This document shows, piece by piece, positions 33,138 through 45,077 of a stretch of DNA of 64,000 nucleotides (the first letter of the stretch is position 1; each line of letters starts with the position of its first letter). A program made the translations under genes and the position numbers. Under the pieces are notes generated by a model. The model saw only the letters and a program-made list of their open reading frames with translations. It made no database searches and had not been told where the DNA came from. The DNA is from Glebionis coronaria (Eukaryota; Streptophyta; Magnoliopsida; Asterales; Asteraceae): the NCBI GenBank assembly GCA_025667525.1, contig CM046874.1, forward strand, positions 422,823,729-422,887,728. Reading direction: 5' to 3'.

Positions 33138-36100
33138 GTGAGGACTTCTCATATTCAGCTTTCTTTGATAGCTTTCCACACCAAGTTGTAGATCTTCCAC
33201 ACGTTTCTTGATCACAACTCTACGTGTGTATAGTCGAACGGCTGAATTTAATGTGATGAAAACTTCAGACGGTAAATGGTCTGACTTTTTTTGAACCAGC
33301 AAAATCAAAAGATCTTCCATATCTTAAAGACGGAGTAGCAAGAAGTCACATTCACAAATCTTATAAACTTCTTCGTCATATCTTTTAAACTTATTTCTGA
33401 CACATTGGGATAACCAAACCGAGGATGAATCTTTGCTCCCAAAATACTTTTAATGCGAACGTCGGAACGAACTGTGTCACCAGATCTAGCCCAACAAATA
33501 AACTTGTATTTAGGGATGATCTCTTGGCGCCAGAGCAGGGGAACTTTTTCTTATATCCATGGTACATCATCCAAAAGGACCGCTTTAACTAATGTTAAGG
33601 AGGTAGCATATTTGTTTGCACCATCTCTTAAGTATTCAAAGTCCTTGCCGACGAAGAATTCAATTGGAATGGTTTTGACCCTATTGATGCCTTTGGAAGT
33701 TAAAGGAGTCTTGTCGGTTTTTTGAAAACATGTTATTGACGTGTTCATAGCTTGGAGGAGTTGATTTGAATGATACTCGCATTCTTCTTTGTTGATTTGC
33801 ATGTTGGCGAAGAAATTACTATCTTTGGATGCCCTCTTGAGTAGAGTTGGAGTCATATGAGAGGTGCCATATTTGTACAACATGAACCCCAAGAAATCGA
33901 TGGGATTGTTGAGAAGTTGAGTCAGATCATCCTTGTCTTTTTCTGAAATTCGACGAAGACGTGTTGCCTCTATAATACAAGCTTGTTCAGGTGCATTCAC
34001 ATCTATATTGACAACATCAGCCCATTCCGGATCAGGTATGTCTGTGTCTTGTACCTCTGTTGGAAATCCACTGGTTGTAGCAATTCTAGTTGATGTAGAA
34101 GTTACTAGTGCTGAATCCTTAAGTGGTTCAGACTCAGGGATGTCTTTTGGTACAGTTTGATCAATTGTTGAAGGTGGTGAATAATGTCCTTTTAGGACTG
34201 GTGGATCATCTTCTAGAACCTGTTCAAAATATTGAGTAGAATCTTGAACCTGTTGATGTTCTATTGACGTACATGAATCTGTAGATGTGAGTACAGGAGT
34301 ATGTGTGGCTGCTGGAGTGATGATTTTGTCATGAAGCTTCTTGCTACGGATCTCCTTAATTCTTTGGACAAGCGAAGGGGGCTTATTGGTTGGAGTAGTA
34401 GCATCTTTAGCAGTATCATCATTTTTATCTATATCTCCTTTATCCTGATTATCATCATCATCTCCACCATCGTCTTTCTCTTTGGGATCTTCTTCCTCAT
34501 CATCGTTGTTCTCTTCCTCATCATCCTCTTTTTCTTCCTCGTCATCGTCGTCGTTATTTTCTTTATCGTTATTTTCACTTTCTTCCTTATCATCATCATC
34601 ACCATTGTTTCCCTCTTCGTCATCATCATTGTCATCATCATCGTCGTCATCATGCTTTTCTTCTTCATAATCAGATTCATCATCCTCATCGTCTAAATCA
34701 TTTGAATACACTCATTTTCTTTTGTGTGCTTTGTACAGAACCACACTGTCCTGATCTTTGAAGGCCTGGTCGTCTTCATCAATAGCTTCCTGAAGAATAT
34801 CATGAAGTTTTCGTTGAGTTGGTGTTTTATGGTAGGACCCAACTTCTATCATTCGAGTGTGCAACAACTTCTTTAGCTCAAAATCTGTGAGTCCATTAGC
34901 AATTTCATAGTCTGACTCTAGGATGTTGGATGACTTGATCAAGAAATTGCTAGTTGCTAGTTCTTTCATATCCTAGCATAGAGCTGGTCGTTCCTTGTTG
35001 AGAGATGTCTGGACTTCGCTTTTGATGATGTTTTGCATGTGATCATTGATGGAGTTGAAGAATGTTGCGTTTTCTTTAGCTAGAACCTTTTTGTTCTCTT
35101 TGTATTTCTTTTGCGTCTTTTGAAGAAGATTTATTTTCTTGTGGAGTTCTATCATTTTGTCTTCTTGACATTTCCTTAATCTCTCTTCTAGCGTGCGATG
35201 ATGAGCAAATTCCTGTTTAACTTTTGCTAGTTCCTCTTCTTGAGCTTTCATGTGTTGTTCAAGTTTTAGCATGAAATCTACATCACTAGAAGGGTTGATA
35301 GCTGGTTGGGAGGTAGATGGTACGGGTTTTTCGGTTGATGGTTGAGATGTGGGAACGATTGTCACAATAGTACTGAACACTGGAGTAGTGGAAGTGATTA
35401 AAGTAGTTGTGAAAGGTGGAATGACAGTCACGTTAGCATCCTCCTGCACAAGAAATGTACTTATTGTTGGTATAGGATTGTTGACGTTGACATCTTTGTA
35501 AATTTCTTCAGTGTCTGTATCCGTATCTTCATTTCCATCGCCTTCCAAATTGAACTCCGTATCCAGACTGTTGAACTTAGTATCTTCATATTAAATTTCA
35601 CCGTCTTCTTGATTTTCTGGTCTTTCTTTGTTTGGTGACCCAGTTTAGCGTTCATCATTCTTCGGTTGTTCGTCTTCTTCTTCCTTGGACTCTGTGTGAA
35701 CTAGCGCATTATCGATCTTCTGTTCGTCTTCTGGGTCTGTTTATGCATCAGGATCTCCAAATTCTCCAAATTCTAATTCAGCAATGTCTTTTGGGGGTTG
35801 ACTGGAACCACTGGCTTGCACACCCGAAGTGTCCTCCTTGCTTCCCTTTAGAAGTATTCTTAACTGTTTTTCTTCAAAAATGGTAGTTGTTGCTGGTTGA
35901 TCCTCGGGTTCATCAAAAAGAAGTGTATTCTTGGCCTTTTCAGTCTTGGTAGTCTTACATGTTGATGAAGATGTCTTTTGACGCTTAGCTACATGTTTCA
36001 TCCTTTTTCCTTCTCTTTTGGTGGGAGGAGAATCTTCTGTAGAGGCTACACGTTTTGCTTGTCTTGCATTGTCTTTCGATAGTTCCTGGTATGCCTCATT

Positions 36101-36945
36101 GTCCTTGAATTTGTCATTAAGCATAGTATCTGAAACTGGAGCTGGAACCCATGTGTATTTACTCTTTGGTCCTTCGTATTTCATTTGATCCAAAATGTCA
36201 TCAACTACTTCGGTATGATATAAAAACCCTCCACGTCTATCAATTGAGTCATCTTCTTGCATGAAGTGATTAATGATGAGTTTCATGAAACATGGAAATT
36301 AAAGATGATTAGACTTCTTCTTGGTGTTTTTAAAACCTTGAAAGTAAAATCTACCCATATTAGCGAAGCATAATCCAATCTTTTACCATTATAGAGTCCC
36401 CAGAAGATTTGAGCTTGAGGTAGTCTTAGAGTGTTTGTGTCGCTTGATTTTGCTGTAAAACATCAGATAATAATGGTGAACAATGCTTTCCATGGTTGCC
36501 CCAATTTGGATGTGTGAAACTGAGATAGAGTGCGAAGCTCTTTAGCATAACCAAGAGATTTGAGGAACTCTATAATTTGGGTTTTGTTAGGGAGTTTATC
36601 ATACTTCTCCCCTTAAGCCAAAAGAGAGAAGCCAAAGATTGTTCTAAAGTGACCAATGTTGAGAGTCTTTTGCTGTCGATTAAGGTGGAATGTAATCTCT
36701 AAGGCTGATTTGTCTTTAGTTGAAGTTCAGAATTTGAGCATATATGTTTCAGGAACTAACGTTGTAGCCCGTAATGCGATTCTGATTGGTGAGTTGTCGA
36801 GTATATCTATTGCGACTTTGAATGCTGGCTGGATTGGATCAAAATCATCCTTAAGTCTCGGATTGTTTTCTGCAAATGGAAGTCGATTTTCCATTGGTAC
36901 GAGTGCAAGATCGAGTAAGCTTTGTTGATCCTTGGTGATAGACAT
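33138..36945 (-). pseudogene. Copia B extra ORF, main part
   Basis: The start is 'MSITKDQQSLLDLALVPMEN' at 36945, with 'DILDNSPIRIALRATTLVPE' at about residues 47-66. A frame change lies between 36727 and 36286. From 36286 to 33551 a single frame is kept, broken only by stops (35741, about 35640, about 35592, 34973 and 34712). The blocks are 'IIEFLKSLGYAKELRTL', 'QAQIFWGLYNGKRLDYASLI', 'MKLIINHFMQEDDSIDRRGG', a Lys/Arg-rich region, a coiled-coil-like stretch (about 35250-35050), a very acidic Asp/Glu run (34711-34430), and near the junction with C 'VIKKRVEDLQLGVESYQRKL'. The protein would exceed 1200 residues. It resembles abundant uncharacterised retrotransposon ORFs of Asteraceae. The role is unknown; I see no enzyme motif, signal peptide or membrane segment. 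Confidence 0.75.
34430..34711 (-). repeat. acidic low-complexity run in the Copia B extra ORF
   Basis: GAT/GAA-type triplets encode almost only Asp, Glu, Asn and Lys over about 90 residues (for example 'DDDDDDDNDDDEEGNNGDD'). The matching plus-strand Ser/Ile/Phe frames are shadows of this run. Confidence 0.9.
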
Positions 36946-37162
36946 GATTTCTGCTTAAGATAAGACATACACAATTGATACACACAGACAGATATATATC
37001 ATTATACATGTTAATCTTATCATAGCGAAGCATGTCACAACACAACATTTGATTTCACAAGATAAAAGCCTACAATTTTCATATGAAATATAACATACAT
37101 TCAGAGAAGATCTAAATATATTGTTATACTACAAACGCACTTCATTCCAAATACATTACGAC

Positions 37163-37459
37163 TTATTTTGGGTTTCCCGAGATTTTGGAGTAAGACTTGT
37201 TTGTCATGACCAATACTTCTGAGGGAGAAGCAGTGGATTTAGGACGTTTAAGTTCAACCAAAAACTCGGTAGCATTTAACACCGGGTTTGCTAAGGCAGA
37301 AACCTCTAGGTGCGAAGGTATTATAGAAACCTCAGGAACTGGTTTTATTGAGACAGAAGCTTTAGTGTTCTTAGTAAACACCGTTACCTCAGTAGTCTCA
37401 ACCTATAGTTCCATGGGTTTAGGAAGTACCCCAACTTCAACTTCAGTATCGTCCATGGC
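37163..37459 (-). other. unassigned small open stretch, 98 codons with one stop
   Basis: It starts at an ATG at 37459 just after a TTTCTTATTCAG acceptor-like sequence. It reads 'MDDTEVEVGVLPKPMEL', a TAG, then continues to a stop at 37163. It is rich in Val, Pro, Ser and Thr. It could be an upstream exon or leader piece of the extra ORF, or chance. Confidence 0.3.
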
Positions 37460-37714
37460 CTGAATAAGAAACACAAGAAATTGGGTAAGTAATTTATCTC
37501 TTTTGTTTACAAAAATATCAACTTAATAAATTAAGAGGTATTTATGTAATAAGAAACCTTTCAAGTATTCTTGTGAGAAAAAATAGCTTAACCCGATGAC
37601 GTGGTTTCATTTTTTTAATGGCCCAATTTGTTCTTACGTTTTAATTACACATGTTTTAACCCGTAGCCATATTTTAAGAAGTTACACGGATTTGGAATAT
37701 CAATCTAATCACCA

Positions 37715-38290
37715 TTTTGCAATAATTCATGTGTTCAATTTCGCAAAAAAAGTATGACACTCATTCTTGCAATGTTTGATATCATACAATCTCGCAATAT
37801 CTGATAGTACACAATCTCGCAAAGTTTGATATCACACAATCTGGCAATATTTGATAGCACTCAATCTCGCAATGTTTTTATTATCAATTTCGCTACAATC
37901 TCGCAACAAATTTTGCTCCACAATCTCGCAATAAATTTTTGACAACCCAATCTCGCAATATTTTTCACCAAACAATCTCGCAATAAATTTTTCATAAAAA
38001 TCTTAATTTTCACAAAAATCTCGCAATAAATTTTTCACAAAAAATCTCGCAATAATTTTGTCACAAAAATCTCGCAATAATTTTCACAAGAATCTCGCAA
38101 TAAATTTTTCACAAAAATCTCGCGATAATCAACATTTTCTATTCTCGCGATAATAAAAAACATGTAATCTCGCAATATCAGTTTAAAACCAAAATCTCGC
38201 AATAACTGATAACAAGTAATCTCGCAATATTAGTTTAAACTTAATCTCGCAATAATCAGTTTGAGACAATCTCGCAATAAATGATTTTGT
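37715..38290. repeat. array of ~22 CTCGCAAT cores with variable AT-rich spacers
   Basis: The hexamer TCTCGC occurs 18 times, nearly always as AATCTCGCAAT or AATCTCGCAATAA, with several further variants (CTTGCAAT, CTGGCAAT, TTCGCT). Spacing is irregular, mostly 18-30 bp, and spacers differ in sequence. It lies in the spacer between Copia B pol and extra ORF. Confidence 0.9.
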
Positions 38291-38449
38291 AGTTTCGAGA
38301 AAAAATTAACGTGGCCAATCATGTTTGTATGTTCGTTTTTAGCACAAAATAGAGCATACCCATATCAAAGCAATTCAAAATAAGCAAAACCCCTCTAATT
38401 ATTTGAGTTATTAAGCCAAAGATCACCAACAACCCTAAAAACCTCATTT

Positions 38450-38722
38450 CTAGGGTTTTGATCGTTTATGTGCAAGTTTTTCCAATCGAACTATATGGGT
38501 GTGCCCAAAATCAATAAAGTAATATGTTTCGTGTAACACCTTTGATGTAAAATGAGTGAAAATAGCAAGATTCGAATGTATTAAATTATCAACAATGGTG
38601 GCAAGAAGGTGCGTGGTATTTTCTTGTTTGTAACGAAAAGAAATAGAGGGGTGGGGTTTGACCAAGTCAAATCTTTGAAAATTTTGCACTTTAGTCCCTA
38701 GGTTTCCATTTGAGTTAAACAT
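38450..38722 (-). other. unsupported 90-codon frame
   Basis: An open frame on the minus strand starts at 38722 and ends in the AAACCCTAG area. It has no recognisable domain; I note it only because little else occupies this part of the spacer. Confidence 0.15.
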
Positions 38723-39532
38723 GTTTTAAGTAAGTTAACCCAAACACCCGTTATCTCTTTTTCACGACTAACGCACATAAAAACCAATCACGCAAGGCAT
38801 AAGCATATATCCTAAGGCACGAAACATCACATAGCACGTAGAGCACACACAACAAATGGTACGACATTGGATATTAACCATTTGGTTTTTTCTTAAAAGC
38901 TTTTTGAAGACCAATTTTCTTTTGAAGACGATTTGATATTTTCTCCCCCTTAAACAATGACTTGTTTTATATTGAAAGAAATGTAGCCGTTGTTTAAAGA
39001 TTCAAATACTCATGTAAACATTTTCCGTTTAATGTTTTGAAGATACGAGTCTGGTGACAATAAGACTTCTCTTATTTTTACAAATAAATGCACTGAAGCG
39101 TACACTAATTTGTGTTGGACCAAGTTATAAAGTAAACTTAGTCCCTTACATGGTTTTAAGTAAACCATGCCCGAGTAAATTAATTCTCGTTGTGAGCCAA
39201 CGTTTTCCAAGGAAATACAAGACTTTAATATGAAAAGCGGGTTGTAGTCTGAAATAACTACAAGCCATGTAGGCATGTTTTAAAATATTTACAACTTTTA
39301 TACAAACACTATTTATGGCGCCGTGCCAATATTAATCAACATTTCTAAAGCCGTAAATACTATAGTACTAAAAGACATGCCTTTTTGAAAATGAAAAATA
39401 TTTTTGGATTTTCTTGATTTTATATTTTATTATGTTTTTGTAGGTTTTATATTTTTTTTTCATTTTTGTGTTTAAATATATACAATATATACATGATCGC
39501 GAAAAAGGATACTCGAGAATAGTTTACCACCA

Positions 39533-39571
39533 CTATTCTGCAGTTCCTTCTGCCAACTCCTTAAGAGTCTC
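39533..39571 (-). pseudogene. Copia B pol C-terminus, 13 codons left of element D
   Basis: The minus strand reads 'TLKELAEGTAE' and then TAG at 39533-39535. The frame continues from 58990 on the other side of element D ('LGMKSFSPE'). This shows that D inserted at the very end of pol. Confidence 0.75.
39567..39571. repeat. target-site duplication GTCTC, left copy (element D)
   Basis: GTCTC recurs at 58990-58994. The base before is A on both sides, so AGTCTC also matches. Confidence 0.9.
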
Positions 39572-40020
39572 TGTGACAATCCAAACCCGAGGTCATTTAT
39601 TTAATATTATATAATATTATTTTACGAATAATTTTGAAATTTTTGATGAGTTGAATGATATGACGGTTGATGGTTTTATTTAAAACCGACGTTGGAGGTC
39701 TTATTTTTATCTTTTTACTAATAGCGAGGATTATTATAAACCACGATATCGACGGATGCCCGAGATTTTATGTTTTATCATTTGTTGTCTCGATGTTTAT
39801 ATTTTTGATGTTTTTATTTTAAGTTCGTATTAAGTCGAACCGGGATCATATTATCATCATATTTTGAGTGCGTTTTAACTTTTGAAAAGTATTTTTACGA
39901 AACCCGAGCCTCGTAAATATTCTCAAAATTGACAATTTATATTTTCCACCCTTACAACTATTTAATTTCATTTTGGACCAAAACTCTCACAAATTGGTAA
40001 AACTAGCCCTTGGAACACCA

Positions 40021-40028
40021 TATATAAA
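40021..40028 (+). promoter_or_regulatory. Element D LTR TATA box
   Basis: TATATAAA in the context CACCATATATAAACTC is conserved at 56768-56775 in the other LTR. Confidence 0.5.
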
Positions 40029-40635
40029 CTCTCCCACCTAACATTCACCACTCAAAACACATAGTTAAGGAATTTTTTGCTCTCCCTTCCTTTCTTTCTC
40101 TTCAAACCGTCACTCCTACCCCTTTTTACCATCAAATTTCATCAATTTTCATTATGATCTAGCTAAAACTAATTGATATCCCATCTTAGAAATTCATTTG
40201 TGATCATTTTGATGTAATTTTTAGCAACATGCAAGAACATTTAATTTTTGATGATGATCCATGAAGGTTTGATCCATTTTTATGATGGTATATTGTTGTT
40301 AGTGTTGTTTTATGTATATTTTAATTATTGCATGTTTGAAATTTGAGTGGGTAAATTTTTGTATGATCATTTGAATGGTTTATGGGTTAGTTAAGTTGTT
40401 GGTAATGATATTAGGGAGATATTAGACATATGAGAATAATTAAAATTGGTTGAAAATTTTATTTAACATGATTTTTAAACATGTATTTTAGATCAGTAGG
40501 TAAAAGGTAATTTTTAGAAAACTTACTGTTTGAAAATGGTTAAAATAATAATATGATGTTGTAGATAATTCTTTTAGCTTCGATTTGATATAAGATAGAG
40601 CTTCTAGCTCCAAACGAGCGCGAAGTTATGATGTT

Positions 40636-40821
40636 TTGATTATTCGTGTACCGGGAGACGAGTATCGACACAATCCGAAGTTGTTGTCGATATTTGGATC
40701 GAATCTAGGGGACTATAGAATGAGTTGTAAAAATGTTCAATTTCTGATGTTTGATTCTAAACTAAGGGTTGTGAGTCTATTTTCAAAGTCGAGTGTCGGT
40801 TTTGTAAACGGAGTAAAATAA
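40636..40821 (+). other. 61-codon frame conserved in both D LTRs
   Basis: The frame 'MIIRVPGDEYRHNPKLLSIF' is open here and at 57383-57568, with about five residue differences. LTR copies share sequence by descent, so this does not by itself indicate coding. Confidence 0.2.
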
Positions 40822-41158
40822 ATAAGTTAAAAAGACTATATGAGTTGTTGACGTAAAACTGTCCGGTTTTTGTAGTTCAAAGATGTGTCGGGCAGAGAAC
40901 TTTAAAAGTAAAATCTTTTGATGGGCTTTTAACAGGTCTTTCTATATATAGTAAGTGACATTTCTGATTAGTATCATAAGTATTTTATGTGTTTAAGTGG
41001 GGTAAATGAGCCCGTACATCTGGTGTGTACCGGCAGATCTTTATTGAAAGAATTAACTAATAGAATAAACATATAGAATGAAGTAAAAGGTCACTTGTAA
41101 TGTTTTATTTTGGGTTGGTTGTGATTTTATTGTTTTGAGTTTGATGATATTAAGTATG

Positions 41159-41163
41159 GATTT
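41159..41163. repeat. target-site duplication GATTT, left copy (element E)
   Basis: GATTT is repeated at 49936-49940. The undisturbed target is visible in the D 3' LTR near 57905. Confidence 0.95.
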
Positions 41164-41232
41164 TGTAGAAACTAGAAGGGGGGTTGAATAGTTTCTAGTT
41201 ATTTTTCAAAACATTTCGGCTTAATCCATTGT

Positions 41233-41308
41233 GCGTGGTTCCTTATGTGTACCCGCGGTACCTTATCAATAAGGAACCGCCGGTCCATTTAGGGAACCGC
41301 CGACAGTG
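41233..41308. repeat. hairpin block 1 in element E LTR
   Basis: It contains GTGGTTCCTTAT, CCGCGGTACCTTATCAATA and AAGGAACCGCCGG, so GGTACCTTAT-CA-ATAAGGAACC can fold back. It is repeated at about 48079-48155 in the other LTR. Confidence 0.8.
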
Positions 41309-42597
41309 AACTTAACCTTTTGTTGCATGTTAAACTTTGACAATCCTTTGTATCAAATTCTTGATCAAGCTTGACTAGATATGAGATGTGTTTGATTGAA
41401 AGATAAATACTACAAGTAAGTAAACATACAAACACACCAAATCAAGAGTACATCGAGCAATAGTCTAAACACTAAGCACACACGTACTAAGCATAAGCTT
41501 TTCCACAACTAGGATGTTTAGACTAAGTGATGTACACTTGACCATAATCTAAACACGAAGCACACACGTACTAAGCCTTAGCTTTTCCGCAACTTAGATG
41601 TTTAGATTATGAGATGCACACAACACACAACATATAAATACATCTATAATAGTAAAGACATAAATGTAAAGGAAAGTACCGACACGATGATTTATAGTGG
41701 TTCGGTCACGAAGTTCCTCTTCGCCCTACTCCACTCCTCGAGTACACCTTACTCGAGAGTTACTTCACTAGTCAACAAACTCCTTAAGGTGGAGAAACCA
41801 TACACAACGTCGCTTATCCAATTTCCGAATCTAAGCTAAAAGTCGAGTCCTAATCTTAGGTAGGACCAATCTACACAACGTCGCCTACTTCACCATTTAA
41901 CGACACAAGGCTAGATGTCGAGTTCTAATTGAAAGCTAGAACCAATCTTCACGACTCTTCACTTTGAAGCTAAGTGAGAACTTCACACAACACAACTACT
42001 AATCACTTTAAAGCTAAGTGAGAACTCACAAGACACAACCACATCACTTTAGAGTTTAGTGAGAACTACCAAGACACAACTTAATCTACCCACTAGTTAT
42101 GTTTTATGGCCCAACATAACAAACCTTGTGTTTTATGGCCTAAACACATAAACCATAGAGATCTAAGCACACATCACTTAGATCTATAACTCTGACACTA
42201 TATCCAAGTATTAACAAGACTTGGATCTACACAACTAACACCTATTCCAAGGATACCCATCACTTGGATATTCTACCCTTACAAACACATCCAAGTGTAC
42301 CCAACACTTGGATCTTCTACATATACATAGTAGGAAGACTAAAAACATAACTTAGATCTATAGAAGGAAAGATCTTCATCATGTAGTGAACCCAACACAT
42401 CATGGTAATGATAGTGTTCTTCTCTTTGCACTTGAGAGGATGAGGAGATTGAAGATTGAATCACATCTTAAACAAGATTAATCAAAACTAACTAATCTAG
42501 GATCTAAGATGGTTTTTGAAAGAAACTGTGCAAAAAGGGTTGAAAGAAAACCTGGAAATGATCCACTATTTATAGGAAAACATTGCAACGGTCAAAA

Positions 42598-42678
42598 ACA
42601 CCCGCGGTTCCTTATCTCTACCCGCGGTACATTATCAATAAGGAACCGCGGGTTCCTTTAAGGAACCTCCGCGTCGGA
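42598..42678. repeat. hairpin block 2 in element E LTR
   Basis: CCCGCGGTTCCTTATC, CCCGCGGTACATTATCA and ATAAGGAACCGCGGG occur in sequence. The repeat at about 49448-49528 lies just upstream of the TATA box (minus strand) at 49416-49427. Confidence 0.85.
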
Positions 42679-43092
42679 GTCCGTGCAAATTTGTCCTTTA
42701 GTGGGGATATGCTATCTGGGGTAGTTTATACCCTCAAAGGATATTCCTTTGGCATATGGAATATGCCAAATTCAAATTTCCATTTTCTTTTTAATAAAAC
42801 ATTTTCTTAAAAATAAAGTTAATTAAAATCTTTTGTCACATTTGATTAAAATGTGAGTTTTAAGAAAATATTAATCCTTGATCACTTAGTTAGGTTAATG
42901 ACATGTTTGTACATACCTTGAGTGATTCATGCCGAATGCGGTCTTGAAGGTGTTGAGAGAAGTATAAAAATGTATTCTTGAGTGATTACGAGTACCTTAA
43001 CATTTTACATAATGTATTGCGAATTATACGTTTGTCATCAACAAAACACAAAGAGATTATATCGACAAAGCATCGTAATGTTTGCACTAACA

Positions 43093-43106
43093 ATCTCCCC
43101 CTTTTT
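43093..43106 (-). other. Element E polypurine tract
   Basis: The minus strand reads AAAAAGGGGGAGAT directly before the 3' LTR TGTTAGTG. Confidence 0.85.
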
Positions 43107-45077
43107 GATGATGACAAACAAGTAAACCGCAACACATATGAAAATGCATAAGTTACTCGTTTACACGTACTTCTCCCCTTTTTGTCGAATCAAAAAGGTA
43201 GTCTTCATTTATAGAAGAGGAGGATTGACTTCGAGAGAACATGCATCCAAAAATTTAATCATCCATAGTGGTTGTCGTTTGAGAGGCGAGAATCCAAACC
43301 ATAAACCCATCATACAAAAATATTGAGCTTGCGTCATCCTAGTGAAGTCTTCAATCACCATAGGTTAACCAACTCCAAGCATAATAATATGCTTATCTAC
43401 GAGTTTCCAAAATGCATTACTTGCAAGATGTTCGATGAATGCAATTTGAGTGAGTCAACGATCGTAAATGTAATGACTTGAACTCTTGCAAAATGCTCCC
43501 CCTTGATATGAGCTCCCCCTTGCTTGAGACACCAACAAAGCAAGAATAGTGACGAGCTACAAAAATGGGTTAGAAGAGTCCTACAAAACAAGGTTAGTAG
43601 ACAAGAGCATATATAAAAAGAGGATGATAAACAAGTCGTTTGCACAAACAATGACAAGCATTGAAGAAAGAAGTATGCACGCGATGCTATCAACCAAAAA
43701 AAATAAAGGAGAGGATCATGACAAGATCAATTCACAATTGTTGGAATAGAGATAGAAAGAAACATCCATACCAATTGTAATGATAATATGTCAAAGGGTA
43801 AAAAGCTTAGAATTTTTGGAATCACCCAAGAAAATTCAAGATTTAACCATCAACTCTCAAAAAAACAAGGAGAGGATTTTGAGGAAATTAATTCAAAATT
43901 GTTGGAGTAGAGGTAGAAAACATCCAAGAATTTGAAGATATAATCTCAAGGTGTTAAAAACATAGAATTGATGGAATCACCCATACCAATTGTAAATTTT
44001 AACTACAATCAACTCTCGAAAAGAGGAACAAAAATATCTCAACCTAGAGACATTTTTGACCAAAAAAAAAAACCAAAAGCGGATTAATCGACGCTTTTAA
44101 AAAAAATCAGGATATTGGACATTATAGGAAAAAATGTGTATGAATGTCGACACCAAATGGTGTTTAGCATACGTTAAACTACATGCTCAAAGTTTCATAG
44201 CTCTTCTCAATCATTATGGATGTTCAAAGAACAATTACATGATGAGGAAAGGGTAAGGCTCGACCCAACTTAGTTTAGAAAGACTGGAAGAAAGAGACTC
44301 GACTTAGAAGAGCATGATTAAAATGAATTGAGAGAGACCCTACAAAGAAGTTAAGGATAACTTCACAAAATGATTCATGAATACTATACCTTAGAAGGTG
44401 ATAGTGAAATCTCGAAAGAAAATGAGAGAATGAACTCAAAAGAAGCTCAAGAAGACATGAAAGAGTTAGTACAAAATCTAACACATAATCAAGTAAGCAC
44501 ATAGGATAATTCATGCAATGCCTAATGAAGTCTACAATAAACCAATGTAGAGAAGGTGCGCAATTAACACATATGGCATGCAAGAAACATGATTACTTAA
44601 AAAGAGAAGACTAAGTAAAACATGTTAGCACGTAGCATTTAAGAACATGCATGAGTTAGACACATCTAAGAGATATTATATCGGAATTGCTTGACAAAGA
44701 CAAAACCTTTATAATAAGCATGCATTCATTAACTAATCAATTAAGCATATAGCATACGGATAAGCAAGAAGATATATAAGCAGGTAGCATACAAGCAAGT
44801 CATCTATCTAGATATCACAAATCAAGCTACATGTAATGTAAATCTCCAAGAAGATTCCTTATTCTTATTAGTTTAAGAAAAGGACTCAAAATAAGAAAAG
44901 AGAATGAAATATAATAACAACAAGATCTAAGACTCAAAGAAAAATCATGTTGAAAAACATGAAAGGAAATAAAAGAGAATAAAGATCATACAAAGATGTA
45001 TAAAAAAAACCTAAAACTTAAGCATAATTTTAATATTAGTTACACAAGAATCCTAAGATTTGCTTAAATTAGATGTC

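Larger units (their letters stand above)
36946..39532 (-). other. Copia B spacer between pol and extra ORF
   Basis: About 2.6 kb. It holds a minus-strand open stretch at 37459-37163 with one stop ('SVSIKPVPEVSIIPSHLEVS') that I cannot assign, the CTCGCAAT array, an AAACCCTAG box near 38450, and a PPT-like TTTAAGGGGGAGAAAA (minus) near 38940. The last could mean a former element end, or an internal secondary primer site. Confidence 0.5.
39572..41163 (+). repeat. Element D 5' LTR, left part
   Basis: It starts TGTGACAATCC and matches 56319 onwards, breaking off at 41163 where element E is inserted. A TATA box lies at 40021-40028. Confidence 0.95.
41164..43092 (-). repeat. Element E 3' LTR
   Basis: It is 1929 bp and on the minus strand runs TGTTAGTGCAAAC...TTTCTACA. 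It includes two GC-rich hairpin blocks, at about 41233-41308 and 42598-42678. Confidence 0.95.

Noticed and set aside
34301..34696. Plus-strand Ile/Phe/Ser-rich frames that look like membrane proteins
   Set aside because: They are exact antisense shadows of the Asp/Glu-rich run in the Copia B extra ORF.
37715..38290. CRISPR-like repeat-spacer appearance
   Set aside because: The core is only about 10 nt, spacing is irregular, spacers are low-complexity AT-rich and the context is a plant retrotransposon with no cas genes.
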